Of a DNA stretch of 64,000 bases, positions 1 through 8,354 are shown piece by piece. The notes under the pieces are model-generated. The model did not search any database. It worked only from the letters and a program-made list of their open reading frames with translations, and was not told where the DNA came from. Both the position numbers and the translations under genes were made by a program. Position 1 is the stretch's first letter; each line of letters starts with the position of its first letter. Source of the DNA: Rhizobium etli_C (GTDB taxonomy: Bacteria; Pseudomonadota; Alphaproteobacteria; Rhizobiales; Rhizobiaceae); NCBI RefSeq assembly GCF_014198605.1, contig NZ_JACIHU010000003.1; one strand, given 5' to 3'.

Positions 1-445
1 GTTTCTTTAGAACGAGAGACTTCGTCGCCAGCAGCGCCGCCGCCCTCGTTCAGTGAGTGGGCTTATAGAACCAACCCCTTTTCCAAGTCAACAGCGCTTT
101 TCGAAAAAAATCATTTTTCTTTCAACCGATTGTTTTTAAAGATCAAATTTCGAACGGCGCTCAGATGCGGTCGTTTCCCGGATTCCGACCGGCCTCACGG
201 AGCGGGAGAAGTGAACATTCTTCGACTTTTCGCCGGAAAGAACGCTCTTACGTCTCCCCCGCCCCGACATCATCACAATCTACTGGTCATACAGACACAC
301 GATTCACACAGGCAAAGGCGGGCAAACTGCCCTTCTCTGCGTGATTTGACTTCCATGCCTAAAATATGCACATCTTTCGCCCCAGCCAGGATGGTCAAGA
401 AATGCTCCCAGAGACGTCAAATGCAAGGACGCGGACCCGACTGCC
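1..445. other. Left-edge region without a supported gene
   Basis: I see no recognisable gene in this stretch, which lies upstream of the M23 peptidase gene. An open frame running from about position 130 into the peptidase gene has no recognisable domain and overlaps the peptidase start in another frame, so I do not call it. The stretch around positions 80-150 is AT-rich compared with the rest of the window and could hold the peptidase promoter, but no convincing -35/-10 pair is visible. Confidence 0.4.
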
Positions 446-2386
446 ATGATGACGGAGAAAATGATGATCCGCTCGTTGGGCAACGAGCCTCCGCTTCTGG
501 CCGACGGCAGGCGCGCTCCCGACCGTCGCGAGGTTTCCCTGCGCTGGCTCTCGGGCACGTTCCTCACTGGCATTACCTCTTCCGTTCTGATGGGCGTCGC
601 TCTGTTCGCCGCTCTTGATGGCCGCCAGCAGCTGGCAATCCCCGCCGAAGCCTATGCGAGTGCTGCCGCAGACGTGCATGAGGATACGACCGTCGTCCGC
701 GGCGGCCGGCTGATCGCACCCGCCATCGCCGCAAAACCGTCCGACCGGGCGATCATGGAAGTTTCGACCGTCGTCCACGACGGTGAAAAAGAGGTCGTGC
801 GCCGCCAGCCCTTCGCGCATGTGAAGATGACGCTGGCCGCCAACCATGTCGCGACCGAGGACTATCCCGATTTCGATCCCCTGGCGATCTTCTCCGCCGA
901 CGAGCCCCAGCCTGCCCCGCAAAGCCGCACCGGCGCGCTTTATGGCTCCGACGTTGAATCCGAGGTCAGCCTGAAAACCATTGCCTTCCCGACCGGCAAG
1001 ACCGGCATGAAGATGGCCTCCGGCCTGTCACTCGAGGAGGTCGAAGAAAATGTACGCTCCAACGGTTCCGTGCTGACCGACGGCAACACGCAGCTCGCAG
1101 CGCTTTATTACGTCGATCCGCGCCGTTTCTCCAACGAGGATGCCGATGTCGATCTGACCGCGGGTCTCTCCGCCCGCGTCCTCGAGCAGAACATGACCGT
1201 CTCCGCACCGGAATCGATCACGCCGCAGACCGAAGAATTCGCCGACGACATCCTGCCAGTGCGTGTCGATGCACCCATCGCCAAGGCGCTGACAGATTCC
1301 GGTTATCCGCAGCAATATGCCGATGGCATTGCCGGCATCATTGCCCAGCAGTTGGGAGCCAGCGACCTCGAAAAGGGCGACGTTCTGCGGATCGGCATCA
1401 TCCAGAAGGGCGAACAGGCAAAGATCATCCGGGCCAGCGTCTATCGCGGCACGCGCCATCTGGTCACCGTGGCTCTCGACGACAAGGGCAAATATGTGTC
1501 CGGCAGCGAGCCGCCGATGCTGGACGCCATCGCCACAGCCTTTGATGACAATTCCTTCGCGCCGGCGCCCGGCCAGAACCTGCCGCGTGTCTATGACGGC
1601 ATCTTTCGCGCCGCCCTTTCCTACGGCATGACCAAGGATATGACCGCGCTGATCATTAAGCTGCTCGCCAGCAATGTCGATTTCCAGGCGCAGCTGAGAC
1701 CGACGGATACGCTCGAGGCCTTCTTCTCCGTCGCCGACAGTGCCGGCCAGGCAACCGAGGATTCCGAACTGCTCTACGTCAACGCCCGTTTCGGCGACAC
1801 GCAGACGCGCTTCTACCGCTTCCAGGATCCCGAGGACGGCACGGTCGATTATTTCGACGAGAACGGCAAGAGCATCCGCCAGTTCCTGCTGCGCAACCCG
1901 GTTCCGAACGGCATCTTCAAATCCGGCTTCGGCATGCGCCGGCACCCAATCCTCGGTTTTGCCCGCATGCATACCGGCGTCGATTGGGCGGCCCCCCGCG
2001 GCACGGCGATCATCGCTGCCGGCAACGGCACGGTCGAGAAAGCCGGCTGGGATTCCGGTGGCTATGGCAACCAGACGATCATTCGCCATGCAAACGGTTA
2101 CGAATCCTCCTACAATCACCAAAGCGCCATCGCCAAGGGCGTCGTGCCCGGCGCCAAGATCCGCCAGGGCCAGGTGATCGGCTGGGTCGGCACGACGGGC
2201 GAATCCACCGGCCCGCATCTGCATTACGAGCTGATCGTCAACGGCACCAAGGTCGATCCGCTGCGCATTCGCCTGCCGGGCGGCAAATCCCTGCAGGGCG
2301 AGGCGCTGGCAAAATTCGAGGATGAGCGCAAGCGCATCGATACGCTGCTGAACAACCAGACACCGGATCAGGTGGCGAGCAAGTAA
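446..2386 (+). CDS. M23 family metallopeptidase (membrane-anchored murein endopeptidase)
   Basis: This 646-residue protein should cleave peptide cross-links in peptidoglycan on the periplasmic side of the inner membrane. A single hydrophobic segment lies at about residues 34-57 after a short charged N-terminus, so it is probably anchored there. The C-terminal M23 (LytM/lysostaphin-type) domain carries the zinc-binding motif HTGVD at residue 509 and HLH at 591-593, both intact, so it should be an active enzyme rather than a degenerate LytM activator. The long middle part probably holds a substrate- or partner-binding region. The start is uncertain: ATGs at 446, 449 and 461 are in frame, and a GGAG lies just before 461. 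It is convergent with clpB and shares a terminator with it. Confidence 0.85.
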   Translation: MMTEKMMIRSLGNEPPLLADGRRAPDRREVSLRWLSGTFLTGITSSVLMGVALFAALDGRQQLAIPAEAYASAAADVHEDTTVVRGGRLIAPAIAAKPSDRAIMEVSTVVHDGEKEVVRRQPFAHVKMTLAANHVATEDYPDFDPLAIFSADEPQPAPQSRTGALYGSDVESEVSLKTIAFPTGKTGMKMASGLSLEEVEENVRSNGSVLTDGNTQLAALYYVDPRRFSNEDADVDLTAGLSARVLEQNMTVSAPESITPQTEEFADDILPVRVDAPIAKALTDSGYPQQYADGIAGIIAQQLGASDLEKGDVLRIGIIQKGEQAKIIRASVYRGTRHLVTVALDDKGKYVSGSEPPMLDAIATAFDDNSFAPAPGQNLPRVYDGIFRAALSYGMTKDMTALIIKLLASNVDFQAQLRPTDTLEAFFSVADSAGQATEDSELLYVNARFGDTQTRFYRFQDPEDGTVDYFDENGKSIRQFLLRNPVPNGIFKSGFGMRRHPILGFARMHTGVDWAAPRGTAIIAAGNGTVEKAGWDSGGYGNQTIIRHANGYESSYNHQSAIAKGVVPGAKIRQGQVIGWVGTTGESTGPHLHYELIVNGTKVDPLRIRLPGGKSLQGEALAKFEDERKRIDTLLNNQTPDQVASK

Positions 2387-2438
2387 TCGCCGCCGCAGCC
2401 GGCAGGCTGATGAACTGCCGGGGTGCTCGGCCCACAAA

Positions 2439-2462
2439 AAATGGCGGCCAAGGCCGCCATTT
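2439..2462. terminator. Bidirectional terminator between M23 peptidase gene and clpB
   Basis: A perfect 11-bp inverted repeat (AAATGGCGGCC, loop AA, GGCCGCCATTT) sits between two convergent stop codons. Arms begin with A and end with T runs, which gives a U-rich tail in either direction, as expected for a shared intrinsic terminator. Confidence 0.8.
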
Positions 2463-2483
2463 CTCATTCATCCGACGGCTCGC

Positions 2484-5084
2484 CTATGCCGCTTCGCTGA
2501 CCGTCTGCCGTGTCCGGAACTGCAGCCGGTCCGAACCGCTAGTCACCTTCACCGTCGATCCATCCGGCACCTGGCCGGACAGAATCTGCTCGGCCAGCGG
2601 ATCCTGTACGAATTTCTGGATCACCCGCTTCAGCGGCCTTGCGCCGTAGACCGGGTCATACCCCTTGTTCGCCAGCCAGTGGCGGGCGTCCTCATCGAGA
2701 TCGATGACGATCTTGCGCTCCGACAGCAGCGCCACCAGCCGCTTCAGCTGGATATCGACGATCGCGCCCATCTCCTCGCGCTTCAGGCGGTGGAAGAGGA
2801 TGATCTCGTCGATACGGTTCAGGAATTCCGGCCGGAAATGCCCGCGCACGACCTCCATCACCTGTTCGCGAACCGTGTCGCTGTCGTCGCCGTCCCTAAG
2901 CTGCGTCAGATACTCGGCGCCGAGGTTCGAGGTCATGATGATCATCGTGTTGCGGAAATCGACCGTCCGGCCCTGGCCATCGGTGAGGCGTCCGTCGTCC
3001 AGCACCTGCAACAGGATGTTGAAGACATCAGGATGCGCCTTCTCGATCTCATCGAACAGCACGACCTGATAAGGCCTGCGGCGCACCGCTTCCGTCAGCG
3101 CTCCGCCTTCGTCATAACCGACATAGCCGGGAGGCGCGCCGATCAGCCGGGCAACGGAGTGTTTCTCCATATATTCCGACATGTCCATGCGCACCATCGC
3201 CGTTTCGTCGTCGAACAGGAAGCGGGCGAGCGCCTTGGTGAGCTCCGTCTTACCGACCCCGGTCGGGCCGAGGAAGATGAACGAGCCGATCGGCCGGTTC
3301 GGATCCTGCAGACCGGCGCGGGCGCGGCGGACCGCGCGCGACACGGCCTGAACCGCATCGCCCTGGCCGATTACCGATTTCCCCAACTCGTCTTCCATCC
3401 GAAGCAGCTTGTCGCGTTCGCCCTCCAGCATCTTGTCGACCGGGATGCCGGTCCAGCGGGAAACGACATGGGCGATGTTGTCGGGGATCACGACCTCCTG
3501 GACCATCGCGCCGCGCTCGCCATCCTGCTTCTCGGCTTCGACGAGCTGCTTTTCGAGATCCGGAATGACGCCATAGGTCAGCTCGCCGGCGCGCTGAAAC
3601 TCACCCTTGCGCTGGGCGATTGCCAGTTCGTTGCGGGCATCGTCGAGCTGCTTCTTGAGATCGGCGGCAAGGCCGAGCTTCTGCTTTTCCGCCTGCCAGC
3701 GGGCCGTCAGCGCATCGGCTTCCTCTTCAAGAGTGGTCAGTTCGGTCTCCAGCCGCTTCAGCCGATCGGCGGAAGCAACGTCGGTTTCCTTCTTCAGCGC
3801 CTCGCGCTCGATTTTCAGCTGGATGATGCGGCGGTCGAGCTCGTCGAGCTCTTCCGGCTTGGAATCCACCTGCATGCGCAACCGCGCTGCCGCCTCATCC
3901 ATCAGATCGATCGCCTTGTCGGGCAAGAAACGGTCGGTGATGTAGCGGTTGGACAGCGTCGCGGCGGCGACAAGCGCCGCATCGGCGATGCGCACCTTGT
4001 GATGCTGCTCGTATTTTTCCTTGAGGCCGCGCAGGATCGAGATCGTGTCTTCGACCGTCGGCTCGTCGACGACGACGGGCTGGAAGCGTCGGGCAAGCGC
4101 CGGGTCCTTCTCGACATGTTTGCGATATTCGTCGAGCGTGGTCGCGCCGACGCAATGCAGCTCGCCGCGGGCAAGAGCAGGCTTCAGCAGGTTGGAGGCA
4201 TCCATCGCCCCATCGGCCTTGCCGGCGCCGACCAGCGTGTGCATCTCGTCGATGAACAGGATGATCTCGCCGTTTTCCGCCTGCACTTCGTTGAGCACGG
4301 CCTTTAGCCGCTCTTCGAATTCGCCGCGATATTTCGCGCCGGCAATCAGCGCGCCCATGTCGAGCGCCATCAGCTTCTTGTCCTTGAGCGATTCCGGCAC
4401 GTCGCCGTTGACGATACGCAGCGCCAGCCCTTCGACGATCGCCGTCTTGCCGACGCCGGGCTCACCGATCAGCACCGGGTTGTTTTTGGTGCGGCGAGAC
4501 AGGACCTGGATAGTGCGGCGGATCTCGTCGTCGCGGCCGATGACCGGATCGAGCTTGCCCTCGCGAGCTTCGCCGGTCAGATCACGCGCGAATTTCTTCA
4601 GAGAATCGAAGCCCTGCTCGGCGTTGGAGGAATCGGCCGTCCGACCCTTGCGAATATCGTTGATGACCTGGTTGAGGCCCTGAGCCGTGACGCCGGCATT
4701 CTTCAGCGTCGAAAAGGTCGACGCCGAGGATTCGATCGCCAGCGCCTGCAGCAGGCGTTCAACAGTGACGAAGCTGTCGCCGGCCTTCTTCGCCGCCTCT
4801 TCGGCCGTCGAAAGCACCTTGGCAAGCGGCTGCGCCAGATAGATGTTGCCGTTGCCGCCTGAGATCTTCGGCATTTTGGCAAGGGCGGCGTCATTGGCAA
4901 GGCGGGCAGCCTTGGGATCGCCGCCGGCGCGCTCGATCAGCGACGCCGCCATGCCCTGATCATCGTCAAGCAGGACTTTCAGCACGTGCTCGGGCGAAAA
5001 TTGCTGATGACCCTGCGCCAGCGCATAGGTCTGCGCCGACTGGATGAAGCCGCGCACCCGCTCCGAATATTTCTCGATATTCAT
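2484..5084 (-). CDS. clpB: ATP-dependent disaggregase ClpB
   Basis: ClpB is a hexameric AAA+ machine that pulls polypeptides out of aggregates together with DnaK, in the cytoplasm. At 866 residues it has the normal length. It shows the N-terminal Clp domain (about 1-145), a first AAA+ module with Walker A GEPGVGKT (near residue 206), the long coiled-coil middle domain that separates ClpB from ClpA/ClpC (about 410-525), and a second AAA+ module with GPTGVGKT (near 605) and the NLGAEY sensor region. The start at 5084 is backed by a strong GGAGGTGG ribosome-binding site. Regulation by the heat-shock sigma factor RpoH is usual for the family, but I could not recognise a clear RpoH promoter upstream. 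Confidence 0.97.
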   Translation of the reverse strand: MNIEKYSERVRGFIQSAQTYALAQGHQQFSPEHVLKVLLDDDQGMAASLIERAGGDPKAARLANDAALAKMPKISGGNGNIYLAQPLAKVLSTAEEAAKKAGDSFVTVERLLQALAIESSASTFSTLKNAGVTAQGLNQVINDIRKGRTADSSNAEQGFDSLKKFARDLTGEAREGKLDPVIGRDDEIRRTIQVLSRRTKNNPVLIGEPGVGKTAIVEGLALRIVNGDVPESLKDKKLMALDMGALIAGAKYRGEFEERLKAVLNEVQAENGEIILFIDEMHTLVGAGKADGAMDASNLLKPALARGELHCVGATTLDEYRKHVEKDPALARRFQPVVVDEPTVEDTISILRGLKEKYEQHHKVRIADAALVAAATLSNRYITDRFLPDKAIDLMDEAAARLRMQVDSKPEELDELDRRIIQLKIEREALKKETDVASADRLKRLETELTTLEEEADALTARWQAEKQKLGLAADLKKQLDDARNELAIAQRKGEFQRAGELTYGVIPDLEKQLVEAEKQDGERGAMVQEVVIPDNIAHVVSRWTGIPVDKMLEGERDKLLRMEDELGKSVIGQGDAVQAVSRAVRRARAGLQDPNRPIGSFIFLGPTGVGKTELTKALARFLFDDETAMVRMDMSEYMEKHSVARLIGAPPGYVGYDEGGALTEAVRRRPYQVVLFDEIEKAHPDVFNILLQVLDDGRLTDGQGRTVDFRNTMIIMTSNLGAEYLTQLRDGDDSDTVREQVMEVVRGHFRPEFLNRIDEIILFHRLKREEMGAIVDIQLKRLVALLSERKIVIDLDEDARHWLANKGYDPVYGARPLKRVIQKFVQDPLAEQILSGQVPDGSTVKVTSGSDRLQFRTRQTVSEAA

Positions 5085-5243
5085 ATTCCACCTCCATGGA
5101 TCGCCCTGCCCTTACGAGGCGCAGACCGATGATTGAGATCGACCCCCTGAAAAGGCAGGCCGCGCTTGCCCGTCTCTCGATTTGGGCGAAGCAGTTCGAG
5201 GAGAATATGGTAGCCTGTTCCAGGAGTTTAAAGAGCCCGTAAA

Positions 5244-5278
5244 ATGAAAATCCCCGGCACAGGGCCGGGGATTTTCAA
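5244..5278 (-). terminator. Intrinsic terminator downstream of the DUF4167 gene
   Basis: Read on the minus strand, the arms GAAAATCCCCGGC and its complement enclose a short loop, and the stem ends in a T-rich tract. It lies about 60 bases after the stop codon of the DUF4167 gene and before clpB, so it separates the two transcription units. Confidence 0.75.
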
Positions 5279-5337
5279 GCAAATCCGGGCAGATGGTATG
5301 AACGTCCCGCCTCTTCCCGAAGGAGAGGCGAAATCCT

Positions 5338-6048
5338 TCACTCCGATGTAGCGTCCGCCAGAACAGGCGCCTCTGCGGAAGCGGCCTCGCCTTCCGAGGC
5401 TGCGTCGCCTTCTGCGCCACGACGCGGGCGACGGGGACGGTTGCCGGCGCTGCGGCGGCGGGGTTGGCGTTCGCGCGGCTGGCCGGCGGAACCTTCCTCG
5501 TCCATGGCGACCTCGGCAGGAATGCCTTCGATCTCCGGCTGCGGGCCGGTTCCATCGATGACCTCGGGCTGAGGTGCCGGAGCGGGAGCCGGCTGCGGCT
5601 GTGCCTGCGGCTGGTGCTGCCTGCTCTGCGGCGGCTGGACGACAACGACATCATCGCCGTCATTGTCGTTGTTATCAATATCGTCGCTGTCGCGATCCGC
5701 CGCATCGCGGTCATTGTAGTCGCCGCGATCGTCGCGCTGGAAACGCTCCTGCATCTGCGCCTGAGCGCTGGCGATGATCCGATTGTAATGTTCGGCGTGC
5801 TGAAGATAGTTCTCGGCCATCACGCGGTCGCCGGAGCTCTGGGCATCACGGGCAAGCTGCGCATACTTCTCGGCAATATGCTGGGCGGTGCCGCGAATCT
5901 TCACATCGGGGCCGGAGCTGTCATAGGTCCGCGTCAGCGGATTACCGCCCTTGCGGTTGAAATTGTTGCTGTTGTTATTTCCGCCGCCACCATTGTTATT
6001 GTTGTTACCACGCCCTCGACCGCGCTTGTTTTGCTGTCCTGGCCTCAT
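5338..6048 (-). CDS. DUF4167 domain-containing, low-complexity RNA-binding-like protein
   Basis: The function is not known. The protein (236 residues from the ATG at 6048) begins with a basic stretch rich in Arg and Gly, continues into runs of Asn and Gly, then has a compact, conserved helical block around residues 45-105 (motif region GTAQHIAEKYAQLARDA), which is the DUF4167 domain. The rest is acidic (Asp/Asn-rich), then Pro/Gln/Ala-rich, and ends with a second Arg-rich patch. This pattern of RG-rich tails around a small fold suggests nucleic-acid binding and possible condensate formation, which is inference. I prefer 6048 to an upstream in-frame ATG at 6102 because the conserved-looking sequence MRPGQQNKRGRGRG starts there. 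It follows prmC on the same strand after 343 bases. Confidence 0.8.
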   Translation of the reverse strand: MRPGQQNKRGRGRGNNNNNGGGGNNNSNNFNRKGGNPLTRTYDSSGPDVKIRGTAQHIAEKYAQLARDAQSSGDRVMAENYLQHAEHYNRIIASAQAQMQERFQRDDRGDYNDRDAADRDSDDIDNNDNDGDDVVVVQPPQSRQHQPQAQPQPAPAPAPQPEVIDGTGPQPEIEGIPAEVAMDEEGSAGQPRERQPRRRSAGNRPRRPRRGAEGDAASEGEAASAEAPVLADATSE

Positions 6049-6391
6049 AGATCGTTCACCTGAATTCTCTGTTTGTGATGGATACATGGCACCAACCGCC
6101 ATGACCGGAAAACCGGGTCAGGACCTTTGTGCCGCGAGCATACTGCGCCTCTGCGCCGACCTGCCGCTTGGTTCTCAAGTCAGTTTGACTGATTCACGCG
6201 TTGGGTCGTGTTCAACCGTTGAAACTCTCGTTTAAAAGAGCGGACCCCCGAGGCAAACCAAGTACCGAACGAATCTCGTTCATTCCTATCTGCCCAACAC
6301 GTGTCCGCAACCTATATTGCTTCCCTGGGAAATCCAAGCCTTTTCTTCGCAATAACAATAATGTCCCGTCCAATGCCGCAATTATCGCCTT
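6049..6391. other. Intergenic region between prmC and the DUF4167 gene
   Basis: This 343-base stretch contains no supported gene. It should contain the promoter of the minus-strand DUF4167 gene. One small inverted repeat is visible at 6267-6281 (GAACGA, spacer ATC, TCGTTC); I cannot assign a role. An overlapping frame on the plus strand has no recognisable content. Confidence 0.4.
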
Positions 6392-7252
6392 TCACGCGAG
6401 CGCGAACATGAGCGCCCTGTCATTCTGACCATAATCTTTCACGGATTGGAGGCAGCTGAAGCCTTTCGCTTCGAAGATCGCCGTCACATCGTTTCGCTGA
6501 TCGTAGCCGATTTCCAGTCCAAGAACCCCATCGGGCCTCATGAACCTTGCCGCATCCTTGGCTATGGCGTGGTAGGCGTCAAGCCCATCCGGGCCGCCAT
6601 CCAGAGCCGCAACCGGATCAAATTTCGTCACTTCGGGAGCGAGATCGTGAATGACATTGGAGGCAATATAGGGCGGATTTGAGACAATCGCGTGAAAGGA
6701 GCCCTGGATGTTCTCAAACCATCTCGACTGTACGGCCTGAAAGCGATCCTGCAATCCGTTTCTTTCTGCGTTCGATCTTGCCGTTCCAAGGGCATCCGCC
6801 GATATGTCGCTGCCGATACCTGACGCCTCAGGACCCTCGCTCAACAGCGCAAGGCATATCGCCCCGGTCCCGGTTCCGATATCAAGAATATGGAGATGGC
6901 CGTGGAGCTTTGCAAGGTCCCTGAGATAGGGAAGCACCGTATCGACCAGAATTTCCGTATCCGGCCGTGGCTCCAGGGTTTCCGCCGAAAGCTGGAGCGC
7001 CAGGCCGTAAAATTCCCGCTCGCCAAGAATGCGATGCACCGGCTCATGGCCGAGCCGCCGCTCCAGCGCCTTGGAAATCACCGCGATCTGATCAGCAGAA
7101 AGCTTCTCGGCCGATCGCGTCAACAGTTCGGTCGATGACTGTTTCAGAAGGCCCGCGACCAGCAGGCGCGCATCGGTTGCCGGATCGGCGATGCCTGCCG
7201 CCGTGAAGCGACGGCGCGCTTCGGCAAGCATATCGGCGACCGTCCGGCTCAT
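6392..7252 (-). CDS. prmC: Peptide chain release factor N5-glutamine methyltransferase PrmC
   Basis: PrmC methylates the glutamine of the GGQ motif in release factors RF1 and RF2, using S-adenosylmethionine, and so raises termination efficiency. The 286-residue protein has a helical N-terminal domain (about 1-95) that recognises the release factor, a Rossmann methyltransferase domain with the SAM-binding sequence LDIGTGTGAICLAL, and the diagnostic NPPY motif near residue 193, which contacts the glutamine. Its start codon overlaps the end of prfA by four bases (ATGA), so enzyme and substrate are translationally coupled. Confidence 0.96.
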   Translation of the reverse strand: MSRTVADMLAEARRRFTAAGIADPATDARLLVAGLLKQSSTELLTRSAEKLSADQIAVISKALERRLGHEPVHRILGEREFYGLALQLSAETLEPRPDTEILVDTVLPYLRDLAKLHGHLHILDIGTGTGAICLALLSEGPEASGIGSDISADALGTARSNAERNGLQDRFQAVQSRWFENIQGSFHAIVSNPPYIASNVIHDLAPEVTKFDPVAALDGGPDGLDAYHAIAKDAARFMRPDGVLGLEIGYDQRNDVTAIFEAKGFSCLQSVKDYGQNDRALMFALA

Positions 7253-8328
7253 AGCTGCTCGCCGAGCTGCGCCAGCTGGCTTGCCTGATAGTCGGCCATC
7301 AACGCATCGACGACCTCCTCGATCTCACCCTCCATCATCCGGTCGAGCTTATAGAGCGTCAGATTGATGCGATGGTCCGTCACGCGTCCCTGCGGGAAAT
7401 TATAGGTGCGGATGCGTTCCGAGCGATCGCCGGAGCCGACCTGACTCTTGCGGTCGGCCGAGCGTTCGCTGTCGGCCCGCTGCCGCTCGGCATCGTAGAG
7501 CCTGGAACGCAGCACCTGCATCGCCTTGGCGCGGTTCTGATGCTGCGATTTTTCCGAGCTGGTGACGACGATGCCGCTCGGCAGGTGGGTGATGCGCACC
7601 GCCGAGTCCGTCGTATTGACGTGCTGGCCGCCGGCACCGGAGGAGCGCATCGTGTCGATGCGGATATCTTCCGGCCGGATTTCGATGTCGATCTCCTCTG
7701 CCTCCGGCAGCACCGCCACCGTCGCGGCTGAAGTATGGATGCGCCCGCCCGCCTCGGTTTCCGGCACACGCTGCACCCGGTGGACGCCGGATTCGAATTT
7801 CAGCTTGGCAAAGACGCCTCGCCCGGTGATCGTCGCAATGATTTCCTTGTAGCCGCCGGCTTCGCCCTCGCTTGCCGAGAGCACCTCCACCTTCCAGCTC
7901 TTTTCGGCCGCGAAACGCTCGTACATGCGAAAGAGATCGCCGGCGAAAAGGGCTGCTTCCGAGCCGCCGGTGCCGGCGCGGATTTCCAGAATCGCGCTTT
8001 TTTCGTCGGCCGCATCCTTCGGCAGAAGCAGGATCTGCATTTCCTGCTCCAGCGCCTCGATCCGCTCCTTCACCTCGGGCAGTTCGAGTTCGGCAAGATC
8101 GCGCATCTCGCGATCCACCGATTTGTCTTCGAGCAGCGTGTCGAGATCGGCAAGCTCGGCGACCGCCTTCTCGTAGGCGCGGATCTTCGTGACGACAGGC
8201 TGCAGCTCGGAATATTCGGATGCAAGCTTCACATAGACGTCGGCGGCCGGGCCTGCCGCCATGCGCGCTTCGATCTCGTCGAAACGGCGTTCCAGCTCGC
8301 GCATCTTTTCAACGGGAAGCTTCGCCAC
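7249..8328 (-). CDS. prfA: Peptide chain release factor 1
   Basis: RF1 recognises UAA and UAG stop codons in the ribosomal A site and triggers peptidyl-tRNA hydrolysis. At 359 residues it has the usual length. The GGQ loop (sequence SSGAGGQHVNTTDSAVR, near residues 225-241) is intact. It sits between ptsP (26 bases upstream) and prmC (4-base overlap) in one minus-strand operon. Confidence 0.97.
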   Translation of the reverse strand: MAKLPVEKMRELERRFDEIEARMAAGPAADVYVKLASEYSELQPVVTKIRAYEKAVAELADLDTLLEDKSVDREMRDLAELELPEVKERIEALEQEMQILLLPKDAADEKSAILEIRAGTGGSEAALFAGDLFRMYERFAAEKSWKVEVLSASEGEAGGYKEIIATITGRGVFAKLKFESGVHRVQRVPETEAGGRIHTSAATVAVLPEAEEIDIEIRPEDIRIDTMRSSGAGGQHVNTTDSAVRITHLPSGIVVTSSEKSQHQNRAKAMQVLRSRLYDAERQRADSERSADRKSQVGSGDRSERIRTYNFPQGRVTDHRINLTLYKLDRMMEGEIEEVVDALMADYQASQLAQLGEQL

Positions 8329-8354
8329 CCTTCACTCCGATTCTTCTTATAGGC

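Noticed and set aside
130..618. Plus-strand frame at the left edge
   Set aside because: Overlaps the M23 peptidase start in another frame and has no recognisable content.
5085..5337. RpoH heat-shock promoter before clpB
   Set aside because: Expected from family knowledge, but I could not find a convincing CTTG-type -35 with its -10 at the right distance.
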